DNA from: Leadbetterella sp.
GTDB taxonomy: Bacteria; Bacteroidota; Bacteroidia; Cytophagales; Spirosomataceae
NCBI GenBank assembly: GCA_021740125.1
Contig: JAIPAJ010000008.1
Coordinates: 1 to 44,024, forward strand
Length of the DNA: 44,024 nt
Reading direction: 5' to 3'
Of this stretch, positions 26,931-35,398 are shown in pieces. Positions within the stretch are counted from its first letter, which is position 1; every line of letters starts with the position of its first letter. Made by a program: the position numbers and the translations under genes. The notes under the pieces are model-generated. The model had not been told where the DNA came from, made no database searches, and was given only the letters and a program-made list of their open reading frames with translations.

Positions 26931-27881
26931 ATGATTAAAAAGTATTTCTACGTACTGCTTTTTATGTCATATTGCAAGTTGAGTGTTGCTCAAAACATTC
27001 CTCAATTTACGCAATATGTATTTAATCAATTTTATATTAACCCCGCCGCTGCAGGGAGTTCGAATCGAACGCAAATTCAAGCCACAGTAAGGTCTCAATA
27101 CACAGGCTACCTAGCCGATTTTGATCAGGGAGGAAACAATCTTTCTTCTGTTTTTTCTGCTGATTTGCCATTTGCAAAAGCAAAAGGTGGATTAGGAATA
27201 TACTTTTCCAATAATAATTTTACAAATATTCAGTCCAAATCGGAGTTTCAAGTGGCTTATTCTTACCACAAAAGAATTAATAGTAACATACTTGGAGTTG
27301 GGATAAGTGTTGGTGCAAATAATTTAAAATTACAAGGCGAAAATTATCGTCCACGTGACGAAGAAGATCCTTTAATTCCCAATACAACCATTAACTCATT
27401 TTCTCCGAATATTAATATAGGGATATATCTATTTAATCCAAGCTATCAACTGGGATTATCTGTAAAAAACCTTTTGGAGCCAGGATACAAAATAAATGAT
27501 GCAGAAGGCGTATTCAAAGACAAGAGATCTTTCTATCTAACTGGAAAATATGATTTCGGCATTACTTATACGCTTGATATCAGTCCAACATTTATTTTAA
27601 AGTCTGATTTACAGAATTTTTCCACAGAAATTGGAGCGATTGCTACTTATAATCAACAATATTGGGCTGGTGTTAATTATAGATGGCAAGATGCGGCTTC
27701 GGTATTGATTGGAGGCAATTTCATGAAAAACACTGTTAAACTTGGCTATGCAATAGACATTATTAATTTTGGAATTTTAGCAAAATCCAATACATCGCAT
27801 GAAGTTTTCCTAAGGTATTCATTTGGAGCCCCTAAGATTGGCAGAAAGTCAATAATAAAAACTCCGAGGTACAGTATATGA
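26931..27881 (+). CDS. PorP/SprF-family type IX secretion outer-membrane protein
   Basis: A 316-residue outer-membrane beta-barrel with a signal peptide (YVLLFMSYCKLSVAQ). Seen: the family start NIPQFTQYVFNQFYINPAAAGS, followed by alternating barrel strands (KGGLGIYFSNNNF, QLGLSVKNLLEPGYKI, WAGVNYRWQDAASVLIGG) to an aromatic-rich end. Known of the family: PorP/SprF proteins serve the T9SS, with PorP partnering PorK/PorN and SprF helping specific cargo. Its place directly before gldK, the same order as porPKLMN in Porphyromonas, makes the PorP-like role the better reading. No clear promoter is seen in the 78 bases upstream. Confidence 0.93.
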   Translation: MIKKYFYVLLFMSYCKLSVAQNIPQFTQYVFNQFYINPAAAGSSNRTQIQATVRSQYTGYLADFDQGGNNLSSVFSADLPFAKAKGGLGIYFSNNNFTNIQSKSEFQVAYSYHKRINSNILGVGISVGANNLKLQGENYRPRDEEDPLIPNTTINSFSPNINIGIYLFNPSYQLGLSVKNLLEPGYKINDAEGVFKDKRSFYLTGKYDFGITYTLDISPTFILKSDLQNFSTEIGAIATYNQQYWAGVNYRWQDAASVLIGGNFMKNTVKLGYAIDIINFGILAKSNTSHEVFLRYSFGAPKIGRKSIIKTPRYSI

Positions 27882-27954
27882 TTAAACGGCATAGTTTTTG
27901 TTGCAAACCCAATAATAAATAATTGGCTTCAACTCAAAAAAAACTATTGGTTTA

Positions 27955-27984
27955 TTGGCATGATTTATGCAAATACTATTTTTG
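27955..27984 (+). promoter_or_regulatory. Promoter of the gldKLMN operon
   Basis: TTG, 19 bases, then TATTTTTG, an exact match to the Bacteroidota -33/-7 promoter at the preferred spacing. The leader would be about 105 bases, long compared with others in this window. It suggests gldKLMN can be expressed apart from porP. Confidence 0.7.
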
Positions 27985-28096
27985 TAAATACACCTAATAC
28001 AAATAGGTTTTTTTTAGGAAAGTACAATATTGGATAAAAATATTACGTTTAGGCAGTTATAATTTAAGAATTAAATTAACCATCTTGTTTTCGATT

Positions 28097-29185
28097 ATGA
28101 ACAAGCAATTTTCAAACATTTTAGTAAAAGCCTTTTTAATAATGGCTCCTGTTGTTTTTATGCAAAGCTGCGGCTTCCTTAACAAAACAATGGACAAAGT
28201 AGGATTGGGCAAAAAGAAAGGAGGCGAGGCAGCTGATCCATTAGACGGAATTCGAAATGGTGAAATAATTGCTACTGCCAGAAAAGGCTATAAACAAACT
28301 GCACCAACTGGCATGGTATTGATTCCTTCAGGCTCTTTTACTATGGGACAAACTGACGAAGATATCATGTCTGCTCGTATAACACTAAACAAGAGAATTA
28401 CAATCTCTCCATTTTATATGGATGATACAGAAATATCAAATCACGAGTATAGAATGTTTGTAAACTCTATGATGGCAGACTCCATTTCAGTGCTTGGTGA
28501 AGAATTTATTATGACCAAGTTATATCCTGATACTACTGTTTGGAAAAAAGATTTCACCTATCACAATGGTGATCAATTAACCGAAAACTATTATGGTAAT
28601 CCTGCATTTGACATGTATCCTGTAGTGGGTGTTAGCTGGGATGCTGCTCAATATTTTGCAAAATGGAGAACTCAATTATACAATAATTTTAGAGCGGAAA
28701 ACGAACAATTCAAATCTCCTCGATTTAGACTTCCATCAGAAGCAGAGTGGGAATGGGCAGCGAAAGGTGGCAAAGACGGTGCTAAATATCCTTGGGGTAA
28801 CCCTTATGTAGCTAACGGGAAAGGTTGCTATTTAGCCAACTTCAAACCTTATAGAGGAAATTATCAAAAAGATGGATATCAATATACAGCCCCTGTAAAT
28901 GCCTTTAATGTAAATGATTATGGATTATACAACATGGCAGGAAATGTAGCAGAATGGACACAAGATGCATTTTCAGATTCATATATGCCAGTAACCTGGG
29001 ACTTAAATCCATCTTATGACAAAGACGATGAGCCTAGAAAAGTAGTTAAGGGCGGTTCATGGAAAGATGTGGCCTATTTCCTAGAAACTGGTTCAACAAC
29101 TTTCGAATATCGTACCGCCACAAGATCTTACATTGGATTTAGATGTGTAATGGACAGATTGGGATCTGTACCTGGAAGAGAATAA
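28097..29185 (+). CDS. gldK: T9SS/gliding outer-membrane lipoprotein GldK (PorK)
   Basis: The ORF track begins at a TTG (28085); the ATG at 28097 gives a standard lipoprotein signal with lipobox Cys25 (VVFMQSC) and is preferred (362 residues). Seen: a formylglycine-generating-enzyme-like fold with GMVLIPSGSFTMGQTDED, YNMAGNVAEWTQDA, VVKGGSWKD and the ending RSYIGFRCVMD, as in all GldK/GldJ proteins. Known of the family: with GldN it forms a large ring in the periplasm attached to the outer membrane around the T9SS translocon. It is followed by gldL, gldM and gldN in the usual order, which fixes GldK rather than GldJ. Confidence 0.96.
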   Translation: MNKQFSNILVKAFLIMAPVVFMQSCGFLNKTMDKVGLGKKKGGEAADPLDGIRNGEIIATARKGYKQTAPTGMVLIPSGSFTMGQTDEDIMSARITLNKRITISPFYMDDTEISNHEYRMFVNSMMADSISVLGEEFIMTKLYPDTTVWKKDFTYHNGDQLTENYYGNPAFDMYPVVGVSWDAAQYFAKWRTQLYNNFRAENEQFKSPRFRLPSEAEWEWAAKGGKDGAKYPWGNPYVANGKGCYLANFKPYRGNYQKDGYQYTAPVNAFNVNDYGLYNMAGNVAEWTQDAFSDSYMPVTWDLNPSYDKDDEPRKVVKGGSWKDVAYFLETGSTTFEYRTATRSYIGFRCVMDRLGSVPGRE

Positions 29186-29234
29186 TATTAATTAAACTAT
29201 ATTAAAATAATAAATAAAAATTAAAGTATAAATC

Positions 29235-30047
29235 ATGGCAGCAAGTAATGGTCCAAGTGCGTTTTGGGACAAATATATTCCTTTCTTTTATAGTATTGGT
29301 GCAGCAGTAGTAATCTTGGGTGCAATGGGTAAAATCATGCATTATGATTGGGCTAACTGGATGTTGCCTGTAGGTTTAGGAACTGAAGTTGTAATATTTG
29401 TAATCTATGCACTACAATCTTTTTTGAGACCTAATGTTGAATATCAGTGGGAAAAAGTTTATCCTGAGTTATCTACTGAATTTAAAGGTGAATTACCTAC
29501 TCGATCAATGGCTACTGCACCTGCAGGATTAGGACTAACTGCCAAAATGGACGATATGTTGTCTAATGCTAAAATCACTCCAGATATTTTTGATGGTCTA
29601 AAAAGTAGCTTTCAAAATTTATCTAGTTCTGTTTCTAACTTGGGAGAGATTGCCTCAGCTACAGTGGCTACCAATGAGTTTTCTTCTAAAGTAAAAGAAG
29701 CTTCTGGAAAAATTGGTGACATGAATACATCTTTGAGCAATGCAACAAATTCGATGATGAGTATGAGTGACGCAACAAAAGACGCTCAGGAATATAGAAC
29801 CCAATTCCAAAAAATATCTCAGAATATGGGAGCATTGAATGCAGTGTATGAAATTGAACTTCAAGACACCAACAGACATTTGAAATCAATGAATTCATTC
29901 TACGGAAATCTTTCTAGTGCCATGTCTGACATGCAAGAGGCTTCAAAAGATACGCAACAGTTTAAATCTGAATTGAACAAGCTAACCAATAACTTAGCCT
30001 CTTTGAACAATGTTTATGGAAGTATGCTTTCTGCGATGAAGCAATAA
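29235..30047 (+). CDS. gldL: T9SS inner-membrane motor protein GldL (PorL)
   Basis: A 270-residue protein with two adjacent transmembrane helices near the N-terminus (about residues 15-35 and 38-60). The first contains GAAVVILGAMGKIMHYDWANW and the second GLGTEVVIFVIYALQSF with the conserved Glu in the membrane. A long helical cytoplasmic region rich in Ser, Asn and Gln follows, probably coiled-coil. Known of the family: five GldL surround two GldM to form the proton-driven rotary motor of the T9SS; the membrane Glu is needed for proton flow. It lies 49 bases after gldK and 60 before gldM. Length is somewhat above the roughly 215 of F. johnsoniae from memory, because of the extended helical tail. 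Confidence 0.96.
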   Translation: MAASNGPSAFWDKYIPFFYSIGAAVVILGAMGKIMHYDWANWMLPVGLGTEVVIFVIYALQSFLRPNVEYQWEKVYPELSTEFKGELPTRSMATAPAGLGLTAKMDDMLSNAKITPDIFDGLKSSFQNLSSSVSNLGEIASATVATNEFSSKVKEASGKIGDMNTSLSNATNSMMSMSDATKDAQEYRTQFQKISQNMGALNAVYEIELQDTNRHLKSMNSFYGNLSSAMSDMQEASKDTQQFKSELNKLTNNLASLNNVYGSMLSAMKQ

Positions 30048-30107
30048 TCAAACTTACATATCATTTATTCCCTAAAATCGAAACATTAAAATTCAAATAT
30101 AAAGAAT

Positions 30108-31706
30108 ATGGCAGGTGGTAAAGAAAGTCCACGTCAGAAGATGATCAATATGATGTATCTCGTTCTGACTGCGATGCTAGCCCTTCAAGTCAGTAATGCG
30201 ATATTACAAAAGTTTGTTTTACTCAACAACTCCCTTCAGCAAGCCAACAAAGCAGCTGATGATTCAAACAACCGAACTTTGGCTGCCATGAATGATGCAG
30301 TAGAAAAAGCAGGTGGAAAACCAGAGTACAGACAACTTTACAACAATGGTACTATTGTTAGAAAAAAAACATCCGAACTCATCACATATATCGAAGGATT
30401 AAAATCCATTATAGTACAAGATGCTGGTGGTGGTGTAGATGCAGAAACCGGAGGTATTAAAAATTTAGCAGAAGAAGAAAAAGTTGCGAATATTTTTGTA
30501 AAAAACAAAAAAGGTTACGAATTAAAGGCAAAACTTGACGCTTATGTGGCCGAAATACAAAAATACGCACCAAACATTAAGTTGGGTTCTTTAGCTTTAG
30601 ACGCCAAAAATGATCCAGCAATGCAGAGTACTGATGCGATTACTAGAAGTAAAGATTTTGCAGAGTTGATGTTTGCTCAAACGCCTGTACCAGCTGCATT
30701 GGCAAGTTTAAGTCAAAAGCAGTCAGATATTAGAAGATACGAATCTGAAATTTTAGATTATTTGGCTTCTCAAGTTGGGGCCAAAGAAATTAAGTTTGAC
30801 AAAATATTTGCTGTTGTAATACCAGATTCAAGAACTGTTGTTGCGGGTCAAACTTACAAAGCAGAAATTGCAATTGGAGCATATTCGAGTGCTATAACCC
30901 CTTCGATAAGTATCAACGGCTCAGGTTTACCTGTAAAAGAAGGAAAAGGAACTTACGAAGTAAGAACTTCTGGAGGTACTTTTGATGCCAATGGTGAGAT
31001 GAAAAGAAGCTATACTGCTACTGTTTCCTATCCAAAACCAGACGGAACAAGAGAAACCGTAACGCAACAAGAAGAATATACAGTTTTGAAGCCTTCCGTA
31101 GAAATTATGTCACAGTCTATGCCTGCATTGTATTTTAAATGTGCGAATAGAATCCAGACTTCTTCACCAGGTTTGAGGGATTTATTTAAACCAACCTTTT
31201 CCGGTACAGGAGCAGAATTTATACCTGGCGGCGGTGGTAAGGTTACGATAGTGCCAAATCTTGCAAAGGTGAATTTGCAAGTAAACAATGATGGTATTGC
31301 ATTAGGTTCATTTGGTTTCTCTGTAAGAAAAGTTCCTAAGCCAACCATTTCTGCTATTGCTAATGGACAAAGGGTTTCTGACGAAACATCGAAAAGAGGA
31401 TTAGCGGCTTCATCAGTAAGAACAATTTCTGTAAGTGCAATTGCGGATGAAGATTTTAAGGCAACAAATCCAGAGGATGCAACGTTTAGAGTTTCTAGCT
31501 TCAATATCTACTTAGCATCAGGTACTAGACCAAAAGGAAAGCTGGAAAACCAATCGGGTAATGTAAACATCGGTTCATTAGCTCAACAAGCAGAACCGGG
31601 TGATAGATATCTTATTACAATAAACAAAGTACAAAGAAAAAACTTTAAAGGAGAAATTGAAGAAGTGTCTGTAGGTGAAATGAGCTTTACAATACCTTTA
31701 AGATAA
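30108..31706 (+). CDS. gldM: T9SS inner-membrane/periplasmic protein GldM (PorM)
   Basis: A 532-residue protein. Seen: the near-invariant start AGGKESPRQKMINMMYLVLTAMLALQVSNA with one transmembrane helix, then a helical D1 domain and beta-rich D2-D4 domains across the periplasm (for example AVVIPDSRTVVAGQTYKAEI, KVTIVPNLAKVNLQVNN). Known of the family: a dimer spanning the periplasm that carries rotation from the GldL motor to the GldK/GldN ring. It lies between gldL and gldN with a 19-base gap before gldN. The large antisense ORF (31028-31504) is a shadow. Confidence 0.97.
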   Translation: MAGGKESPRQKMINMMYLVLTAMLALQVSNAILQKFVLLNNSLQQANKAADDSNNRTLAAMNDAVEKAGGKPEYRQLYNNGTIVRKKTSELITYIEGLKSIIVQDAGGGVDAETGGIKNLAEEEKVANIFVKNKKGYELKAKLDAYVAEIQKYAPNIKLGSLALDAKNDPAMQSTDAITRSKDFAELMFAQTPVPAALASLSQKQSDIRRYESEILDYLASQVGAKEIKFDKIFAVVIPDSRTVVAGQTYKAEIAIGAYSSAITPSISINGSGLPVKEGKGTYEVRTSGGTFDANGEMKRSYTATVSYPKPDGTRETVTQQEEYTVLKPSVEIMSQSMPALYFKCANRIQTSSPGLRDLFKPTFSGTGAEFIPGGGGKVTIVPNLAKVNLQVNNDGIALGSFGFSVRKVPKPTISAIANGQRVSDETSKRGLAASSVRTISVSAIADEDFKATNPEDATFRVSSFNIYLASGTRPKGKLENQSGNVNIGSLAQQAEPGDRYLITINKVQRKNFKGEIEEVSVGEMSFTIPLR

Positions 31707-31725
31707 AATTTTAAATAATTTATAG

Positions 31726-32619
31726 ATGAAAAAAATCACAGTTTTAACTTGCCTACTAGCTTTAGCGGCTACGAGTGCGGTTGTTGCTCAGGAGAAGTCT
31801 GATAATGGAATTAATCCGTTGTCGTTGCGTCCGGTTCACGAGTCAAACGTGATGTATAAACTAACGCTTTGGAGAAGGTTAGATTTAAATGAAAAGGCCA
31901 ATCAGCCATTGTTTGCAAACGGGGCCGAAATCACCAAACATCTGATAGATGGTGTAAAAGCTGGTGTATTGGAACCTTATGACAATGACTCCGTATCTAC
32001 AAAAATTACTTTAGAAGAATTCACGAGAAGACTTACAAAGAAATTTGAAGGTGGTGGATTGTCAAAAGAAGAAATTGAAGCTGGCTTTGGAACAGAAGGT
32101 GCTGCCTCAGAAGACGACGGCTGGGGAGGCGGTGGTTCAGCCACAGAAACTACTTCTCAAAACTCAGGTACCAAACCAACAAATGCAGCTGCTGATGCTG
32201 AAGGATATGAGCTATTTGCCAAAGACTTATACATAATTGAGGTTAAAGAAGATTGGATTTTTGACAAACAACGTTCTCGTCAATATTTTGATATACAGAG
32301 TATTACTATCAAAATACCTTCAGAATTATCGAGCGATGGTTTAGAGAAAGAGTTAGCTTCATTTAAATACAAAGAGCTAGAATCTTATTTCAGATTAAAC
32401 CCGAATTGTATTTGGTATAATTCTGCTAACACAGCTCAACACAAAAATTTGGCAGATGCATTTGAATTGAGATTGTTCAATGGCAGAATCATCAAAAAAT
32501 CAAATCCTGGGAATAAATACTTGGATCAGATATTCAAAACACCAAAAGAAGGTCTTCAGAAATCACAACAACTTGAATATGAGTTGTTAGAATGGGAAAA
32601 TAACCTTTGGGAGTTTTAA
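31726..32619 (+). CDS. gldN: T9SS periplasmic ring protein GldN (PorN)
   Basis: A 297-residue secreted protein with a signal peptide ending VVAQEK. Seen: family text NPLSLRPVHESNVMYKLTLWRRLDLNEKANQPLFANGAEI, LYIIEVKEDWIFDKQRSRQYFDIQSI and PNCIWYNSANTAQHKNLADAFELRLFNGRII. A Gly/Ser/Thr-rich low-complexity linker of about 35 residues (GWGGGGSATETTSQNSG and around) splits the protein near residue 130. Known of the family: binds GldK to form the periplasmic ring. It is the last gene of gldKLMN and is followed by a strong terminator 21 bases after the stop. Confidence 0.96.
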   Translation: MKKITVLTCLLALAATSAVVAQEKSDNGINPLSLRPVHESNVMYKLTLWRRLDLNEKANQPLFANGAEITKHLIDGVKAGVLEPYDNDSVSTKITLEEFTRRLTKKFEGGGLSKEEIEAGFGTEGAASEDDGWGGGGSATETTSQNSGTKPTNAAADAEGYELFAKDLYIIEVKEDWIFDKQRSRQYFDIQSITIKIPSELSSDGLEKELASFKYKELESYFRLNPNCIWYNSANTAQHKNLADAFELRLFNGRIIKKSNPGNKYLDQIFKTPKEGLQKSQQLEYELLEWENNLWEF

Positions 32620-32640
32620 TATAAATAAAAAAATATTTTG

Positions 32641-32676
32641 GAGGGGCAAAACTAAAGTTTTGTCCCTCTTTTTTTT
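32641..32676 (+). terminator. Rho-independent terminator of the gld operon
   Basis: GAGGGGCAAAAC pairs with GTTTTGTCCCTC (one G-U wobble) around a four-base loop and is followed by eight T. It lies 21 bases after the gldN stop, and its T-tract leads directly into the -33 TTG of the next gene. Confidence 0.93.
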
Positions 32677-32703
32677 GAGATTATCCAGAAAAACTTAGTT
32701 TTG
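32675..32703 (+). promoter_or_regulatory. Promoter of the TonB-dependent receptor gene
   Basis: TTG, 18 bases, then TAGTTTTG, an exact match to the -7 consensus. The -33 element sits at the end of the gldN terminator T-tract. The leader would be about 17 bases before the ATG at 32727. Confidence 0.65.
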
Positions 32704-32726
32704 TTGTATTAACTAAATATTAATCT

Positions 32727-35270
32727 ATGAAAAAAATAACATTATTCGTAACACTACTTTTTGCAGTTACACAATTATTTGCACAGAACATCACGGGAAA
32801 GGTAACTGACCAAAGTGGAGAAGCACTCATAGGTGCCTCTATTGTGGAAAAAGGCACAAACAATGGCACAACTACCAATACTGAAGGGAAATTTCAGATA
32901 AAAGTAAGCGACTTATCAGCGATTTTTCAAATTAGCTACATAGGCTACAAGTCAAAAGAAGTAAAAGGATCTGATTTATCAACCACTATTTTATTAGAAG
33001 AAGGCAACCTTTTGGACCAAATAGTTGTAGTAGGCTCTCGAAGCCTTAATCGATCTGCAACTGACACACCTGCTCCTATTGATGTCATTGATATAAAAGA
33101 TATTACCACCAAAACGGGTCAATTGGATTTGAATCAACTTTTGCAATTCGCAGCACCTTCTTTCAACTCCAACAGACAATCTGGTTCTGACGGTACTGAC
33201 CACGTTGATCCGGCTTCACTTAGAGGATTAGGACCAGACCAAACATTGGTTTTGATAAATGGCAAAAGAAGACATCAAAGCTCACTAGTAAATATCTATG
33301 GTACCAGAGGAAGGGGAAATACAGGAACTGACTTAAATACCATACCCGCTTCAGCCATCGAAAGAATAGAAATATTACGTGATGGAGCAGCAGCACAGTA
33401 TGGTTCAGACGCTATTGCAGGAGTAATCAATATTGTTTTGAAGAAAACTACGGACCAGTTAGAAATAAATGCGAATTCTGGTATTTATAAAGCGGGATAT
33501 AGATTTGATGAGAAGAAATTTGATGGCTTAAATTATAACCTAAACGCCAACTATGGCTTGAAAGTCGGAAATGGCGGCTTTGTGAATTTGACGGGTGATT
33601 TCAATTTTAGAGATCACACCAACCGTGCAAATGCAGCAGCAGATGAATTGGCCAGAAGAGAATTTGGTGACCCAAGAGCTCAGAATACGGCAATTTATTT
33701 GAACTCTAGTTTTCCCATAAATTCGAACACTGCAATCTATTTATTTGGCGGTTCAAACATCAGAAAGGGAGAATCATATGCGTGGACAAGATTTGCGGAT
33801 GATGACCGTAACATTCCTTCAATCTATCCTGATGGATTCGATCCATTGATTAAAGCAGATATCAAGGACAACTCTATAGCCGCAGGTATCAAGTCTAAAC
33901 TAAAAGGCTGGGATATTGATTTGAGCAATACATTTGGTTCAAATAGGTTTGATTATTCTTTGGAAAATACCTTAAACTCTTCACTTGGAGCAACCTCACC
34001 TACAGCATTTGAAGCAGGAGGTTTTAGTTTGAATCAAAACACCATTAACCTTGGTTTTTCTAAATTTTTGAAAGACAAAATGGCTGGCCTAAACATAGCC
34101 TATGGAGCTGAATACAGAATAGAAAACTATGCAATTTTTGCAGGAGAAGAAAAATCGTACAAAAGCTATATTACTGGTGTACCAGGTGGCTCTCAAGGTT
34201 TTCCAGGTTTTCAGCCCAGCGATGAGATTGAAGCAACAAGATCAAACTTTGGTTTATATTTCGACACTGAAGCTGATTTTACCAAGAAATTTATGGTTGG
34301 AGCTGCTGTAAGATTTGAGAATTATTCTGATTTTGGGAATACTGTCAATGGTAAACTTTCATCCAGACTAAAAATAAACGACGTATTAACTTTAAGAGCC
34401 ACGGGAAGTACAGGTTTTAGAGCTCCATCTTTGCCTCAAATTAATTTCAATTCTACAGTTACCAACTTTATCAATGGTAATCCAGTGGAAGTGTTAATAG
34501 CTAGAAATAATAGTGAAGTTACAAAAGCATTGGGAATTCCTCCCCTAAAGCAAGAACTTTCTAAAAACGCTAGCCTTGGTTTTACAGTTAGACCAAATAA
34601 TACATTCTCTTTAACTGTAGATGGATATTGGGTTCAAATTAAAGATAGAATAGTATTGACTGGACAGTTTACAGATGAAGACGAGCAAATAGGTCAGTTG
34701 TTAAAAAAAGTAAATGTAGCCAAAGCTCAGTTTTTTACCAATGCCGTAAATACCACTACCAAAGGACTTGATATAATTTTAAGCAACAAGGATAAAGTTG
34801 GTCAAGGATATTTGACGACTAGTTTGGCAATGAATTTCAACAATTTGACAATAGACCAAATCAACACCAATACAAAACTTGCTGGAAAAGAAGACACCTA
34901 TTTTGACCTGAGAGAACAGTACTTCTTGAAAGCTTCAGCTCCACCTTCCAAAATCAACTTGACCTTGGACTATCAGATAAAGAAATTCAGCACGATGGTA
35001 AGGTTTGTACGATTTGGTAAAATAGAATTGGCAGATTGGAACTATGATGTGGCTGAAAATGATATTTACAATCCAAAAACAACCACAGATTTGTCAATCA
35101 ACCACAAAATTTCTCAAAAACTTGGACTTTCAGTAGGTTCTAATAATTTGTTCAATGTTTATCCCGATATGTCATCAGGTTATTATACAGAGTCTGGTGG
35201 TGCTTGGGATCCTGTTCAAATGGGAAGTAATGGTGCTTTTTATTATGCTAAAATAAACCTTAAGCTTTAA
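32727..35270 (+). CDS. TonB-dependent outer-membrane receptor with regulatory-like N-domain
   Basis: An 847-residue receptor with a signal peptide (FVTLLFAVTQLFAQ), a carboxypeptidase-regulatory-like domain at about 20-95 (ITGKVTDQSGEALIGASIVEKG), a plug with LRGLGPDQTLVLINGKRRHQ and ILRDGAAAQYGSDAIAGVINIVLKK, and a barrel ending KINLKL. The plug text is typical of siderophore- or vitamin-type receptors rather than SusC, and no SusD partner follows. Known of the family: TonB-powered uptake of iron complexes, cobalamin or small organics. Ligand unknown. It is monocistronic: own promoter at 32675 and terminator at 35291. Confidence 0.93.
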   Translation: MKKITLFVTLLFAVTQLFAQNITGKVTDQSGEALIGASIVEKGTNNGTTTNTEGKFQIKVSDLSAIFQISYIGYKSKEVKGSDLSTTILLEEGNLLDQIVVVGSRSLNRSATDTPAPIDVIDIKDITTKTGQLDLNQLLQFAAPSFNSNRQSGSDGTDHVDPASLRGLGPDQTLVLINGKRRHQSSLVNIYGTRGRGNTGTDLNTIPASAIERIEILRDGAAAQYGSDAIAGVINIVLKKTTDQLEINANSGIYKAGYRFDEKKFDGLNYNLNANYGLKVGNGGFVNLTGDFNFRDHTNRANAAADELARREFGDPRAQNTAIYLNSSFPINSNTAIYLFGGSNIRKGESYAWTRFADDDRNIPSIYPDGFDPLIKADIKDNSIAAGIKSKLKGWDIDLSNTFGSNRFDYSLENTLNSSLGATSPTAFEAGGFSLNQNTINLGFSKFLKDKMAGLNIAYGAEYRIENYAIFAGEEKSYKSYITGVPGGSQGFPGFQPSDEIEATRSNFGLYFDTEADFTKKFMVGAAVRFENYSDFGNTVNGKLSSRLKINDVLTLRATGSTGFRAPSLPQINFNSTVTNFINGNPVEVLIARNNSEVTKALGIPPLKQELSKNASLGFTVRPNNTFSLTVDGYWVQIKDRIVLTGQFTDEDEQIGQLLKKVNVAKAQFFTNAVNTTTKGLDIILSNKDKVGQGYLTTSLAMNFNNLTIDQINTNTKLAGKEDTYFDLREQYFLKASAPPSKINLTLDYQIKKFSTMVRFVRFGKIELADWNYDVAENDIYNPKTTTDLSINHKISQKLGLSVGSNNLFNVYPDMSSGYYTESGGAWDPVQMGSNGAFYYAKINLKL

Positions 35271-35290
35271 TTCTTCGAATAAAATAACTT

Positions 35291-35335
35291 AAAAGGGGCA
35301 ATGTAATTTCAAAAATTATATTGCACCTTTTTTTT
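35291..35335 (+). terminator. Rho-independent terminator after the TonB receptor gene
   Basis: AAAGGGGCAATGTAATTT pairs with AAATTATATTGCACCTTT (a few mismatches) and is followed by a T-tract. It lies about 20 bases after the stop. Confidence 0.85.
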
Positions 35336-35376
35336 GATTTATTACCATTCCAACGGCATTTTTAGCATTTTTAGAT

Positions 35377-35384
35377 TAATTTTG
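35377..35384 (+). promoter_or_regulatory. Candidate -7 box for gatB
   Basis: TAATTTTG, an exact TAnnTTTG match, 14 bases before the gatB ATG at 35399. No clear -33 TTG is seen. Confidence 0.4.
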
Positions 35385-35398
35385 TGAAAATTTAAAGT

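Noticed and set aside
28097-29185. Reading as a true formylglycine-generating enzyme or sulfatase modifier
   Set aside because: The FGE-like fold is shared by GldK/GldJ; the lipobox and the following gldL-gldM-gldN order fix it as GldK.
31028-31504. 158-residue minus-strand ORF inside gldM
   Set aside because: Antisense shadow of a well-conserved gene; no signal, motif or start context of its own.
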